A stretch of 64,000 bases of DNA from an uncultured Porphyromonadaceae bacterium (GTDB taxonomy: Bacteria; Bacteroidota; Bacteroidia; Bacteroidales; Barnesiellaceae). A model generated the notes under the pieces. The model was given only the letters and a program-made list of their open reading frames with translations, ran no database searches and was not told where the DNA came from. Below, one piece after another: positions 9,981 to 18,425 of the stretch (its first letter is position 1; each line of letters starts with the position of its first letter). The translations under genes and the position numbers were made by a program. The stretch spans positions 37,196-101,195 of the forward strand of contig UPYI01000013.1 in the NCBI GenBank assembly GCA_900538555.1, given 5' to 3'.

Positions 9981-10023
9981 AGGAGTTGTGTCGAAATGAA
10001 ATCTTCGATGCAACTCCTTTTTT
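9981..10023 (+). terminator. Intrinsic terminator after the nuclease gene
   Basis: Arms AGGAGTTG (9981-9988) and CAACTCCT (10011-10018) close a longer imperfect stem containing TCGAA/TTCGA, followed by a run of T. It belongs to the same hairpin family as those at 15591 and 22277. Confidence 0.8.
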
Positions 10024-10052
10024 CGTGCGGTTCTCCGGTAGTCGGGTCGTCG

Positions 10053-10940
10053 TTATCTTAGCCGCAAGGTCTCGCCGACGACCGGTACATAATCCGTTTC
10101 TTTGTGGTTTCTCCGGTAGAGTTTTTTCATCTGTATGCCGAATTTCTGAGAGATGCTGTGCATCGAATCGCCTTTGCGTATGGTATAAGTTTCCAGCCCT
10201 TTGTCGGTCTTTTTATTTTTCTTTTGCAGATAGACGATTTCGTTGTTGCTGAAAATATATCCCTTCGGCAGGTCGTTGTATTTGCGTATCTTGGCAGCGG
10301 AGAGACCGAACTCCCGTCCGATGATTTTCGGCGTTTCTCCGTTTCGGGCACGGACACAAAACAGTCCGTGTTGAGTAGTTGCGTTGTGCGGGTTATCGAC
10401 ACGATAAGCCCGTTTGTTGTCGAACCGGTGAAGCTGGTAGGTTTCGATCACGTTAATCAGTTTTTGCGCATACATCGGATCGGTGGCGTATCCGCATTGC
10501 TTCAACCCGTATGCCCAACCCCGATAGTCGGATATGTCGAGCAGATAGAGCGACTGGTAGCGGCTTCTTTTCAAAAATTTGGAGTGATCTTCGTACGATT
10601 GTTTCACGTTCTTGTATTTGCGGAAACATTCGCCTGCCCGGTCGTCGTCGTGTTTTACTTTTTTCCCATCCCAGTCGTTGTGGCATTTAATACCGAAGTG
10701 GTTGTTCGATTTGCGGGCGAGGGTACTCGATCCGGCTCCCGATTCGAGCAGACCTTGCGCCAGTGTGATGCTGGCAGGGATTCCGTATTTGCGTTGTTGT
10801 TCCGATGCCAGTCTCCAATATTTTTGTATGTATGCCTCGTATAAAGCATTACTGCGCATCTGTGCGGTAGCCTGCGGTATCGCCGAAGCAATGATACAGC
10901 ATAGCGCGATGATGATTTGTCCGATTCGTTTTAATCTCAT
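10053..10940 (-). CDS. Secreted glucosaminidase-domain peptidoglycan hydrolase with two LysM repeats
   Basis: 295 residues. Signal peptide 1-27 (MRLKRIGQIIIALCCIIASA...). A GH73-like N-acetylglucosaminidase domain covers about 30-180: GIPASITLAQGLLESGAGSS carries the likely catalytic Glu, then SNNHFGIKCH and a tail CGYATDPMYAQKLINVIETY. Two LysM modules follow (about 195-242 and 250-295; the second begins TYTIRKGDSMHSISQKFG) and should bind the glycan backbone. The protein therefore cuts or remodels cell wall in the periplasm. It is convergent with the nuclease gene and shares the terminator region between them. A GGAGG sequence lies upstream of the ATG on the minus strand. Length is normal for the family. 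Confidence 0.9.
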   Translation of the reverse strand: MRLKRIGQIIIALCCIIASAIPQATAQMRSNALYEAYIQKYWRLASEQQRKYGIPASITLAQGLLESGAGSSTLARKSNNHFGIKCHNDWDGKKVKHDDDRAGECFRKYKNVKQSYEDHSKFLKRSRYQSLYLLDISDYRGWAYGLKQCGYATDPMYAQKLINVIETYQLHRFDNKRAYRVDNPHNATTQHGLFCVRARNGETPKIIGREFGLSAAKIRKYNDLPKGYIFSNNEIVYLQKKNKKTDKGLETYTIRKGDSMHSISQKFGIQMKKLYRRNHKETDYVPVVGETLRLR

Positions 10941-11072
10941 GTCTGTTTTTTTTATGGAGGTATAAGTCGGCAGAACTATTCGAATATATCCGCTGTCCCT
11001 ACCTGTCGTTATATCAGGCTTATGCCCGGTATCGGGGCGGTTCGAAATAAAAAATAAACTCGTTTATTTTAT

Positions 11073-11518
11073 TCTGCACTCACTTTTCACTATATTTGTA
11101 GAATATAGGATACGGCTCGGCATAATCAATCCGTGAAACTTCGTTTCCCGCTTGTTTCTGCTCTCGCCTTTCACTATATTTGTAGAATATAGGATGCGGC
11201 TCGGCATAATCAATCCGTGAAACAAAGTTTCCCGCTTGCTTCTGCTCTCGCCTGTCTCTATATTTGTAGAATATAGGATGCGGCTCGGCATAATCAATCC
11301 GTGAAACTTTGTTTCCCGCTTGTTTCTGCGCTCGCCTTTCACTATATTTGTAGAATATAGGATGCGGCTCGGCATAATCAATCCGTGAAACAAAGTTTCC
11401 CGCTTGCTTCTGCTCTCGCCTGTCTCTATATTTGTAGAATATAGGATGCGGCTCGGCATAATCAATCCGTGAAACTTTGTTTCCCGCTTGTTTCTGCGCT
11501 CGCCTTTCACTATATTTG
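11073..11518 (+). repeat. Tandem 84-bp repeat array, each unit opening with a -7 box and containing a hairpin
   Basis: TATATTTG recurs at 11091, 11175, 11259, 11343, 11427 and 11511, a spacing of exactly 84 bases. This gives five complete units plus a partial unit tail in front (from 11073). Each unit reads TATATTTG, then GAATATAGGATGCGG, CTCGGCATAATC, a palindrome GAAACnnnGTTTC, and a tail TTCTGCnCTCGCC leading into the next TATATTTG. The palindrome centre alternates: TTC, AAA, TTT, AAA, TTT, so units 2-3 and 4-5 form a duplicated 168-bp pair. CTTG stands 20 bases before each following TATATTTG, close to the -33/-7 spacing of Bacteroidetes promoters. The last box serves cdd. The rest of this 605-base gap (10941-11072) shows no gene. 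Confidence 0.9.
11511..11518 (+). promoter_or_regulatory. -7 box of the cytidine deaminase promoter, last box of the array
   Basis: TATATTTG, 27 bases before the cdd start codon, with CTTG 20 bases upstream. Five identical boxes precede it at 84-base intervals. Confidence 0.6.
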
Positions 11519-11545
11519 CATACTTACACCTTAATGTGATACGTT

Positions 11546-12028
11546 ATGGAATTAAAAAATATTGTTACAAAGATAGCCGTTTTTGAATACGAAGAGCTGA
11601 GCGACATCGAAAAAAATCTGATCGATAAGGCAAAAGAGGCGACAGAAACTTCTTATTCTCCTTATTCGAAATTTAAAGTCGGAGCGGCGGCTCTTTTGGA
11701 CAATAACGAAATTATCTGCGGAAGCAATCAGGAAAATGCCGCATATCCATCGGGGACATGTGCCGAGCGTACGACACTTTTTTATGCGAATGCCCGCTAT
11801 CCGAAATCGGCTGTGCTTATGCTGGCAATCGCCGCACAGTCGGGCGACGGATTTACCGAAATTCCGGCAGCGCCGTGCGGTGCGTGCCGTCAGGTGATTC
11901 TGGAAACGGAAACCCGTTTCGATACTCCGATGCGGATTCTGCTTTATGGCAGGAAGTGTGTGTATGCGGTGGATTCGATCAAAGATTTGCTCCCGTTGTA
12001 TTTCGGTAAAAGCGATTTGGAAAAATAA
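11546..12028 (+). CDS. cdd: Cytidine deaminase
   Basis: 160 residues, normal for the homotetrameric class. The zinc site is plain: Cys72-Ala-Glu74 in TCAERTT, and Cys111 and Cys114 in APCGACRQV. Glu74 is the expected proton shuttle. The enzyme deaminates cytidine and deoxycytidine to uridine and deoxyuridine in the cytoplasm for pyrimidine salvage. SPYSKFKVGAA near residue 38 is the usual substrate-binding segment. The gene directly follows the 84-bp repeat array, whose last TATATTTG is its likely -7 box, and precedes dnaX by 77 bases, so the two may be co-transcribed. Confidence 0.95.
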   Translation: MELKNIVTKIAVFEYEELSDIEKNLIDKAKEATETSYSPYSKFKVGAAALLDNNEIICGSNQENAAYPSGTCAERTTLFYANARYPKSAVLMLAIAAQSGDGFTEIPAAPCGACRQVILETETRFDTPMRILLYGRKCVYAVDSIKDLLPLYFGKSDLEK

Positions 12029-12105
12029 GAAAATCCGATGCTTGCGAGACCGGTCGGCGAGACTGTTTCCGACGAGCGAGGAAAAAAGAAAACAACCCAT
12101 ACGGA

Positions 12106-13932
12106 ATGGATAATTATATTGTTTCCGCCCGGAAATATCGTCCTTCGACCTTTCAGTCGGTCGTAGGGCAGAAGGCGCTGACACAGACTTTGAAGAATGC
12201 GATCGATTCTAAAAAGTTGGCGCACGCATATCTTTTTTGCGGTCCGCGTGGAGTGGGGAAAACGTCATGTGCCCGTATATTCGCCAAAACTATCAACTGC
12301 GCTCATCCGACCGCTACGGGCGAGGCTTGCAACGAATGCGAGTCGTGCCGGGCGTTTAACGAACAACGTTCCTACAATATTTCGGAACTGGATGCCGCTT
12401 CCAACAACTCGGTCGAGGATATCCGCAATCTGACCGATCAGGTACGTATCCCGCCTCAGATCGGAGAGTATAAGGTGTTCATCATCGACGAGGTACACAT
12501 GCTCTCGATGGCGGCATTCAACGCTTTTTTGAAGACGTTGGAGGAACCGCCTCACCATGCGATATTCATTTTGGCGACAACCGAGAAACACAAGATTCTG
12601 CCTACTATTCTGTCGCGTTGTCAGATTTATGATTTCCAGCGGATCACGACCAACGATATTGCCGAACATCTGCAATATGTGGCTTCGAAAGAAGGCGTAC
12701 ATGTCGAGCCGGAGGCATTGAATGTCATTGCACAAAAGGCGGACGGCGGTATGCGCGATGCCCTTTCCATATTCGATCAGATTGTCAGTTTCACGGCGGG
12801 TAATGTTACTTACCAGTCGGTGATCGAGAATCTCAATGTGCTGGATTACGAATACTATTTCCGTCTGGTCGATGCATTTTTGGCAGGGAATGTGTCGCAG
12901 GCATTGCTGTTGTTTAAGGAGGTGCGCGATCATGGCTTCGAGGCGCAGCATTTTGTCGGCGGTTTGGGCAGGCATTTGCGCGATCTGCTTGTCAGCAAAG
13001 ATCCGGTCACGCTTCCGCTGTTGGAGGTGAGCGACAGTGTTTCTTCGCGTTACGGCGAGCAGGCTGCCCGCTGTACATTGCCTTTCTTGTATAAAGCGTT
13101 GGAATTGAGCAATCGTTGCGACTTGGATTATCGGATCAGCAACAACAAGCAATTGTTGGTGGAACTGCTGTTGATTCAGATTTGTCAGCTGCTCAATCCG
13201 GTTGCCCCGGCTTCGGGCACATCCGGCGACACCCCGTTGAAGCCGATTGCGGCATCGCCTGCACCGGCATCTCCCGCACCGCAGCGTCCGGTTTCCACAC
13301 CGCAGAATACGGTAGTAGCTCCGCCTCCGGCACGTCCGGCTGCTGCTCCTGCTGTACAACCTGCTCCGCAAAACATACCGCCGGCATCGGCTGCTGTTCC
13401 GCCTCCCGCATATACTGTCGCGAAAGAACCGGAAGCTCCCTATCGCCGTTCCGTATCGCCGACACCGGCTCCTTCGGTTTCGGTACATGCCCCGTCGCCT
13501 CGCATATCGATACGCAATGCTGTGAAAACCGCACCCCAAGAAACGGTGAAACGGACTGTCGAGGTGTGGAATACCCCGTTCGACGAAACCAAACTGCGTG
13601 AAGCATGGGTGCGTTATACCGATACGATCCCGACGGAGGTGGCTTTGGTCAATACGATGCGGAGCTGTCTGCCTGTATTGGGAGCGAACTATCAGTTCGA
13701 AATCGTGGTCGATAACCAGATGCAGATAGATATGTTGCGCGAACACGGCGTTTCGCTCAATCAGTTTTTACAACGGGAGTTGCACAATACACAGTTTACC
13801 ATGAAACTGCGGGAAAGCGAACAGACCGAGTCGCAAAAAATATTCGGACCGAAAGAGACCGTTGTACGTATGACGGAAAAAAATCCCGATATGACCGATT
13901 TCCTTTCCACTTTCGATTTGGAGCTGGCATAA
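12106..13932 (+). CDS. dnaX: DNA polymerase III subunit gamma/tau
   Basis: 608 residues. The clamp-loader AAA+ part is complete: Walker A GPRGVGKTS (about 45), a zinc site with CAHP and CNECESC (about 64-83), Walker B FIIDEVHML (about 125) and the sensor region TTEKHKILPTILSRC. It loads the sliding clamp at the replication fork. Residues about 365-470 are a long Pro/Ala-rich linker, followed by a conserved C-terminal domain (WNTPFDETKLREAWVRYTDT) that presumably contacts the polymerase as tau does. No obvious slippery A-run with a downstream structure for making a shorter gamma form was seen. A strong terminator follows at 14001. Confidence 0.95.
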   Translation: MDNYIVSARKYRPSTFQSVVGQKALTQTLKNAIDSKKLAHAYLFCGPRGVGKTSCARIFAKTINCAHPTATGEACNECESCRAFNEQRSYNISELDAASNNSVEDIRNLTDQVRIPPQIGEYKVFIIDEVHMLSMAAFNAFLKTLEEPPHHAIFILATTEKHKILPTILSRCQIYDFQRITTNDIAEHLQYVASKEGVHVEPEALNVIAQKADGGMRDALSIFDQIVSFTAGNVTYQSVIENLNVLDYEYYFRLVDAFLAGNVSQALLLFKEVRDHGFEAQHFVGGLGRHLRDLLVSKDPVTLPLLEVSDSVSSRYGEQAARCTLPFLYKALELSNRCDLDYRISNNKQLLVELLLIQICQLLNPVAPASGTSGDTPLKPIAASPAPASPAPQRPVSTPQNTVVAPPPARPAAAPAVQPAPQNIPPASAAVPPPAYTVAKEPEAPYRRSVSPTPAPSVSVHAPSPRISIRNAVKTAPQETVKRTVEVWNTPFDETKLREAWVRYTDTIPTEVALVNTMRSCLPVLGANYQFEIVVDNQMQIDMLREHGVSLNQFLQRELHNTQFTMKLRESEQTESQKIFGPKETVVRMTEKNPDMTDFLSTFDLELA

Positions 13933-14000
13933 TTCTTACCGCACTGCCGGTATTTTCGGGGATTCCTATTTTCGGTTGCTGTAAAAAGGAAAGAACGATA

Positions 14001-14046
14001 AAACGGTCATGCTGTTTCCAAGATGGTTGGAACGGCATGACCGTTT
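14001..14046 (+). terminator. Intrinsic terminator after dnaX
   Basis: A long stem: AAACGGTCATGC ... CCAA pairs with TTGG ... GCATGACCGTTT, two mismatches over about 20 pairs, loop GATGG, followed by TTTTG. Confidence 0.85.
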
Positions 14047-14149
14047 TGTGATGTGTCGAATAAGTTTCATTCTGCTATTCTGTATAGATATGTACTACTG
14101 TGTATAGAAAAAATATTTGTCAAAATGATTTTTATTTGTTCCTTTTTTC

Positions 14150-14241
14150 TATTTTTGTAGAAAATAGGATGCGGTTCGGCATAATTAAATTGCGAAACTT
14201 CGTTTCTCATTTGCTACTGCTCTCACCTTTCACTATTTTTG
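14150..14241 (+). repeat. Single 84-bp unit of the cdd-type repeat, bounded by two -7 boxes
   Basis: TATTTTTG occurs at 14150 and again at 14234, 84 bases apart, the same period as before cdd. Between them are AAAATAGGATGCGG, TTCGGCATAAT, the palindrome GAAACTTCGTTTC and the tail CTACTGCTCTCACC. The second box lies 31 bases before the asparaginase start codon and is its likely -7 element. The sequence is more diverged from the cdd units than those are from each other. The remainder of the 13933-14264 gap holds only the dnaX terminator. Confidence 0.8.
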
Positions 14242-14264
14242 TCACAAATTTAGATTCTTGATGT

Positions 14265-15317
14265 ATGTCCGATAATTTAACTTCCGTGCTGATTATTTAC
14301 ACGGGCGGAACGATCGGTATGGTGGAGAATAACAAGACCGGGGCATTGGAACCGTTCAATTTCCATCATCTGTTGGATAACGTCCCGGAGTTGCGGCGAT
14401 TGGGCTTGTCGATTTCGACCGTACAGTTCGAACCTCCTATCGACTCGTCGGAGATAGAACCCGATTCGTGGTGTAAGTTGGTGCGCATCATTTCCGACAA
14501 CTATGATTTGTTCGATGGCTTTGTAGTGCTTCACGGTACGGATACGATGTCGTACACCGCTTCTGCGCTCAGTTTTATGTTGGAGAACCTGTCGAAGCCG
14601 GTGGTGCTTACCGGTTCGCAATTGCCGATCGGCAAGGTGCGTACCGACGGTAAGGAAAATCTGATTACGGCTATCGAGATTGCCGCTGCCAAGAATGCCA
14701 ACAACCAGCCGTTTGTGCCGGAGGTCTGCATTTTGTTTGAAAACGATCTGATGCGGGGCAATCGTACGACAAAGATGAGTGCGGAGAGTTTTCATGCATT
14801 CCGGTCGAACAACTATCCGTCGCTTGCCGATGTCGGCGTACATATCCGTTACAACGAGAAGGTGATCTATTATCCGATCTCCCGGAAACCGTTACGTCCT
14901 CACTATCTGATGGACAACCATATTGTCGTGCTGAAACTTTATCCCGGCATTTCGGAGGAGACGGTACGTGCGATTCTGAATATACCCGGTTTGAAAGGGG
15001 TCGTATTGGAAACATTCGGTTCGGGCAATGCTCCTACGAAACCGTGGTTCTTGGATCTGCTGAGCGATGCGGTGAAACGCGGTATCGTGATTGTCAATGT
15101 GACGCAATGTATGAGCGGCAGCGTGCAGATGAGTCTGTATGGCACCGGTTGCACGTTGGAGGAGGCAGGTGTTGTGAGCGGCTACGACAGTACTACCGAG
15201 TCGGCGATTACCAAACTGATGTTCCTGTTCGGGCATAATATGTCGGCGGCGCAGGTAAAAGAGAATATGCGCTGTTCGCTGATCGGGGAGATCACTATTC
15301 CGGAGCATGTCCATTGA
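14265..15317 (+). CDS. ansA: Type I (cytoplasmic) L-asparaginase
   Basis: 350 residues with no signal peptide, the normal length of type I asparaginase. The first catalytic block is IYTGGTIGM (Thr about 14) and the second is LHGTDTMSYTASAL (Thr-Asp about 90). A conserved C-terminal region includes FGSGNAPT and CMSGSVQMSLYGTG. It hydrolyses L-asparagine to aspartate and ammonia. Together with the fumarase next door, the aspartate made could feed the fumarate branch typical of Bacteroidales, but that link is inference from position only. The gene is preceded by the single 84-bp promoter repeat and convergent with the fumarase gene. Confidence 0.93.
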   Translation: MSDNLTSVLIIYTGGTIGMVENNKTGALEPFNFHHLLDNVPELRRLGLSISTVQFEPPIDSSEIEPDSWCKLVRIISDNYDLFDGFVVLHGTDTMSYTASALSFMLENLSKPVVLTGSQLPIGKVRTDGKENLITAIEIAAAKNANNQPFVPEVCILFENDLMRGNRTTKMSAESFHAFRSNNYPSLADVGVHIRYNEKVIYYPISRKPLRPHYLMDNHIVVLKLYPGISEETVRAILNIPGLKGVVLETFGSGNAPTKPWFLDLLSDAVKRGIVIVNVTQCMSGSVQMSLYGTGCTLEEAGVVSGYDSTTESAITKLMFLFGHNMSAAQVKENMRCSLIGEITIPEHVH

Positions 15318-15507
15318 TCGCCGGCATGTCGGCAACGACGCACCGGACGGAAATATTGGCTCGTTCTGAAAAACTTAACGACGGTGTGCCGCCAAGTCCG
15401 ACCTGCCTGCGTTGCCATCGGAATTCGGGCTGAGTCGTTTACGCCGGTAAACTCCTGTCGTGCTCATCCTTTGCGCTTTGCATTTTAAATTTTAGTTTTC
15501 AGTAAAT

Positions 15508-15570
15508 GCCTCGACATAATCGGTTCAAGTTTTCACTTGACCGCTTCTACGCTCGGCTTGCAGTTTATTT
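15508..15570 (+). repeat. Dispersed hairpin repeat, type B, copy 1
   Basis: GCCTCGACATAATC, then the hairpin TTCAAGTTTTCACTTGA, then CGCTTCTACGCTCGGCTTG and CAGTTTATTT. The flanks correspond to those of the 84-bp units (CTCGGCATAATC before, CTTCTGCnCTCG after), with a different hairpin between. Related copies lie at 41493, 41572 and 63729. The remainder of the 15318-15656 gap holds the terminator at 15591 and no gene. Confidence 0.75.
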
Positions 15571-15590
15571 TAAACATTCGAACGCACAGA

Positions 15591-15632
15591 AACGGGGTTG
15601 CATCGAAATGTAAGTTTCGATGCAACCCCGTT
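15591..15632. terminator. Perfect 18-bp hairpin between convergent ansA and fumarase genes
   Basis: AACGGGGTTGCATCGAAA (15591-15608) pairs perfectly with 15615-15632 around the loop TGTAAG. It probably acts as a two-way terminator, although T-runs beside it are short. It shares its core with the hairpins at 9981 and 22277. Confidence 0.75.
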
Positions 15633-15656
15633 GATTTGTTATTGTGCGGTTACGGC

Positions 15657-17309
15657 TTATTTGCAGCTACCTAAACAGAGCGGTTTGATCTGTTTGAAGA
15701 AGTCGTTGCCTTTGTCGTCTACCAGAATGAATGCGGGGAAATCTTTCACTTCGATTTTCCAGATCGCTTCCATTCCCAGTTCGGGATATTCGAGGCATTC
15801 AACTTTCTTGATGCTGTTCTGTGCAAGGATAGCGGCGGGACCGCCGATACTTCCCAGATAGAATCCGCCGTGCTTTTCGCAAGCATCGGTCACTTGTTGG
15901 CTGCGGTTGCCTTTGGCGATCATGATCATGGATCCGCCGTTCTCTTGGAAGAGGTCTACATACGAGTCCATACGTCCGGCAGTGGTCGGACCGAAAGATC
16001 CGGACGGCATGCCTTCGGGTGTTTTGGCAGGTCCGGCATAGTAGATCGGGTGATCTTTCAAGTATTGGGGCATACCTTCACCGGCTTCGAGGCGTTCTTT
16101 GATTTTGGCATGGGCGATGTCACGACCTACGATGATAGTTCCGTTCAACGACAGACGGGTAGCTACCGGATACTTGGTAAGTTCTGCCAGAATTTCGTTC
16201 ATCGGGCGGTTGAGGTCGATGCGGACTACATTGCCTTCGCCGGCATTGCGCAGTTCTTCGGGAATCAGTTCTCCGGGATTATCGTCCAACTTCTCGATCC
16301 AAAGTCCGTCTTTATTGATCTTCGCTTTGATGTTGCGGTCGGCGGAACAAGACACGCCTAAGCCGACAGGACAGGATGCACCGTGGCGGGGCAGACGGAT
16401 AATGCGGATGTCATGAGCGAAATATTTACCGCCGAACTGTGCGCCGATGCCCGATTCCTGAGCGGCTTTCAGTACCTCTTTTTCCAATTCGATATCGCGG
16501 AAAGCCTGACCCCATTCGTTTCCTTCGGTGGGCAATTGATCGTAATATTTAGCCGACGCGAGTTTTACGGTTTTCAGGTTCATTTCGGCAGATGTGCCGC
16601 CGATAACGAATGCCACATGGTAGGGAGGACAAGCCGCCGTACCCAATGTTTTCATTTTTTCCACAAGGAATTTTACCAACGAACCCGGATTGATGAGGGC
16701 TTTGGTTTCTTGGTAAAGGTATGTTTTATTTGCCGAGCCGCCGCCTTTTGCCATGAACAGGAATTTGTATTCCATACCGTCTACGGCATAGAGGTCGATC
16801 TGAGCCGGCAGGTTGCATCCGGTGTTTACTTCGCGATACATATCGAGCGGTGCATTCTGCGAATAGCGCAGGTTTTCTTCGGTATAAGTCTTGTACACAC
16901 CCAACGAGAGAGCCTCTTCGTCTCCTCCTCCGGTCCATACTTGTTGTCCTTTCTTACCCATGACGATAGCCGTACCGGTATCTTGGCAGAAGGGCAATTG
17001 ACCTTTGCAGGCAACTTCGGCATTGCGAAGCATGGTGAGCGCAACATATTTGTCGTTTTCGCTGGCTTCCGGATCGTGCAGGATTTTTGCTACCATTTCG
17101 TTGTGTTCGCGGCGGAGCAGGAATGCAACATCGCGGGTGGCGGCATTAGCCAGTCGGGTAAGTGCTTCGGGTTCTACTACCAGCATTTCTTTACCGTTGC
17201 ATTGAGTTACCGAAACATGATCTTTCGTCAGCAGATAATACTCTGTCGTCTCTTTTCCCAAAGGGAAAAGAGGTTGATACTTAAATGGTTTCACGTTTTT
17301 CGTAGCCAT
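15657..17309 (-). CDS. fumB: Class I fumarate hydratase (iron-sulfur)
   Basis: 550 residues in one chain, matching the fused alpha/beta form of oxygen-sensitive fumarases. Conserved pieces include the iron-sulfur-type cysteines in LPFCQDTGTA, NTGCNLPAQ and AACPPYHVAFVIGGTSAE, and the C-terminal half SGSFGPTTAGRMDSYVD and GNRSQQVTDAC. It interconverts fumarate and malate in the cytoplasm. In fermenting Bacteroidales this is part of the reductive branch from malate to succinate. The minus-strand box TACCTTTG at 17392-17399 is a good -7 element. The gene stands alone, divergent from the phage-like cassette. Confidence 0.95.
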   Translation of the reverse strand: MATKNVKPFKYQPLFPLGKETTEYYLLTKDHVSVTQCNGKEMLVVEPEALTRLANAATRDVAFLLRREHNEMVAKILHDPEASENDKYVALTMLRNAEVACKGQLPFCQDTGTAIVMGKKGQQVWTGGGDEEALSLGVYKTYTEENLRYSQNAPLDMYREVNTGCNLPAQIDLYAVDGMEYKFLFMAKGGGSANKTYLYQETKALINPGSLVKFLVEKMKTLGTAACPPYHVAFVIGGTSAEMNLKTVKLASAKYYDQLPTEGNEWGQAFRDIELEKEVLKAAQESGIGAQFGGKYFAHDIRIIRLPRHGASCPVGLGVSCSADRNIKAKINKDGLWIEKLDDNPGELIPEELRNAGEGNVVRIDLNRPMNEILAELTKYPVATRLSLNGTIIVGRDIAHAKIKERLEAGEGMPQYLKDHPIYYAGPAKTPEGMPSGSFGPTTAGRMDSYVDLFQENGGSMIMIAKGNRSQQVTDACEKHGGFYLGSIGGPAAILAQNSIKKVECLEYPELGMEAIWKIEVKDFPAFILVDDKGNDFFKQIKPLCLGSCK

Positions 17310-17391
17310 ATAATGATTATTTTGAGGTAATAAGTTTTAGTTCCTGTCGTAAGTGGCAGGCATGCGATGCGTTTCGTGTGCCTGCCGCATA

Positions 17392-17399
17392 CAAAGGTA
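17392..17399 (-). promoter_or_regulatory. Probable -7 box for the fumarase gene
   Basis: Minus-strand TACCTTTG matches TAnnTTTG exactly, 82 bases upstream of the start codon. Confidence 0.5.
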
Positions 17400-17585
17400 T
17401 TCTTTTTTTTCGAGCAAACCGCTTTTTCGGCGGTGAAAAATAGTATATGCCGTTGCGCTGTCCGGCGTGTGTTTTCCCGACGTTCGGGGCTTTCTTTTAT
17501 TATCGCACGAATCGGGCGGTTTCTCGCTTTTTCTTTGTATCCGAAATGGTAACGGATTGTTGCCGGATTTAAAAAACAGTTTTTT

Positions 17586-18350
17586 ATGAAGAAACAAACA
17601 GAAGAAAAAAGTGTTCCGCGCCGTAAGTCGCGCGAAGTGCTTATTGAACGGGTGATGCAGAAATTCCCCGATCGTTTGTTGGAAACGGACGACGATTTTT
17701 TCGACGCGCTGGAAGAGTACGATTCTTATTTCCAGAAGCGGTATGAAAAGTTGGCGGACGACCAAAACAAACTATGCGACTTGTTCATCTCCAATCCGAA
17801 GATGGGAGCTTTCATTGCCGACGTGGTAGGTGGGGAGGATGCGCTGGTGGCGTGTGTGAAGTATTTCGGCAAAGACCTGCTGGAATGTGCCGGAGACGAC
17901 CGGCGGATGTATGAATTGCGTCGGGCGAACGATGAGTATATGTCGCGCATATCGCACTACCGGAAACTGGATGCCGAGATGCGGGAAAACCTGAAAAACA
18001 GTTCGCGCCATATCGAACGGTTCAAGGCATCGAAAGGCATGAGCGACGAAGAGTTCGAAGCCTTTGTCGATCGGGTATATCACTTGTGCAACCATGTATT
18101 TGTCGGTGACCTGAATACCGAAGTGCTGGAACTGCTTTACAAAGGGGTCAATTACGATTCCGATCTCTCTTGTGCCGAAAAAGCCGCCGAGATAAAAGGT
18201 CGTAACGAACGTATCGTATTGGAGAAGAAACAGAACCGGGGCGATTCCTTATCCGGGCTGCGAAGCGTAGGCAGTGTCGTCGCCGAAGAGGATGAGGATA
18301 CTTCGCCGATTTTGGGACGCCGTCGTCGCAAAAGCGTCTGGGATCTGTAA
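17586..18350 (+). CDS. Phage scaffolding-like protein of the capsid cassette
   Basis: 254 residues, no signal peptide and no membrane segment. Composition is strongly charged and helical. A basic start (KKQTEEKSVPRRKSRE) leads into a region rich in Asp and Glu (ETDDDFFDALEEYDSYF), then a long predicted coiled region (ELRRANDEYMSRISHYRKLDAE...) and a basic end GRRRRKSVWDL. No enzyme motif is visible. A charged helical protein directly before a major capsid gene is the classic position and character of a scaffolding protein, which shapes procapsid assembly. That is an inference from position and composition, not from a family I can name. The gap to the capsid gene is 75 bases. The frame is intact and base use resembles neighbouring chromosomal genes. 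Confidence 0.55.
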   Translation: MKKQTEEKSVPRRKSREVLIERVMQKFPDRLLETDDDFFDALEEYDSYFQKRYEKLADDQNKLCDLFISNPKMGAFIADVVGGEDALVACVKYFGKDLLECAGDDRRMYELRRANDEYMSRISHYRKLDAEMRENLKNSSRHIERFKASKGMSDEEFEAFVDRVYHLCNHVFVGDLNTEVLELLYKGVNYDSDLSCAEKAAEIKGRNERIVLEKKQNRGDSLSGLRSVGSVVAEEDEDTSPILGRRRRKSVWDL

Positions 18351-18425
18351 TCCGTTTAGAATGAGTTAAATTATTTTTTATAGCATCGACAACTGTATAG
18401 TATAAATTATTTAAATCATTGTGTT

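Noticed and set aside
11064..11510. A 148-codon minus-strand open frame with internal repeats
   Set aside because: It is produced by the 84-bp repeat, whose length is a multiple of three. No ribosome binding site, and the repeats carry promoter-like boxes and palindromes instead.
11073..11518. Possible CRISPR array
   Set aside because: The whole 84-bp unit is conserved; there are no variable spacers and no cas genes.
12265..13746. 493-codon minus-strand open frame opposite dnaX
   Set aside because: Antisense shadow, rich in Arg, His and Cys, typical of reverse-strand reading of coding sequence.
12106..13932. Programmed frameshift in dnaX
   Set aside because: No A-run slippery site with a following hairpin could be picked out; the gene reads as one tau-length frame.
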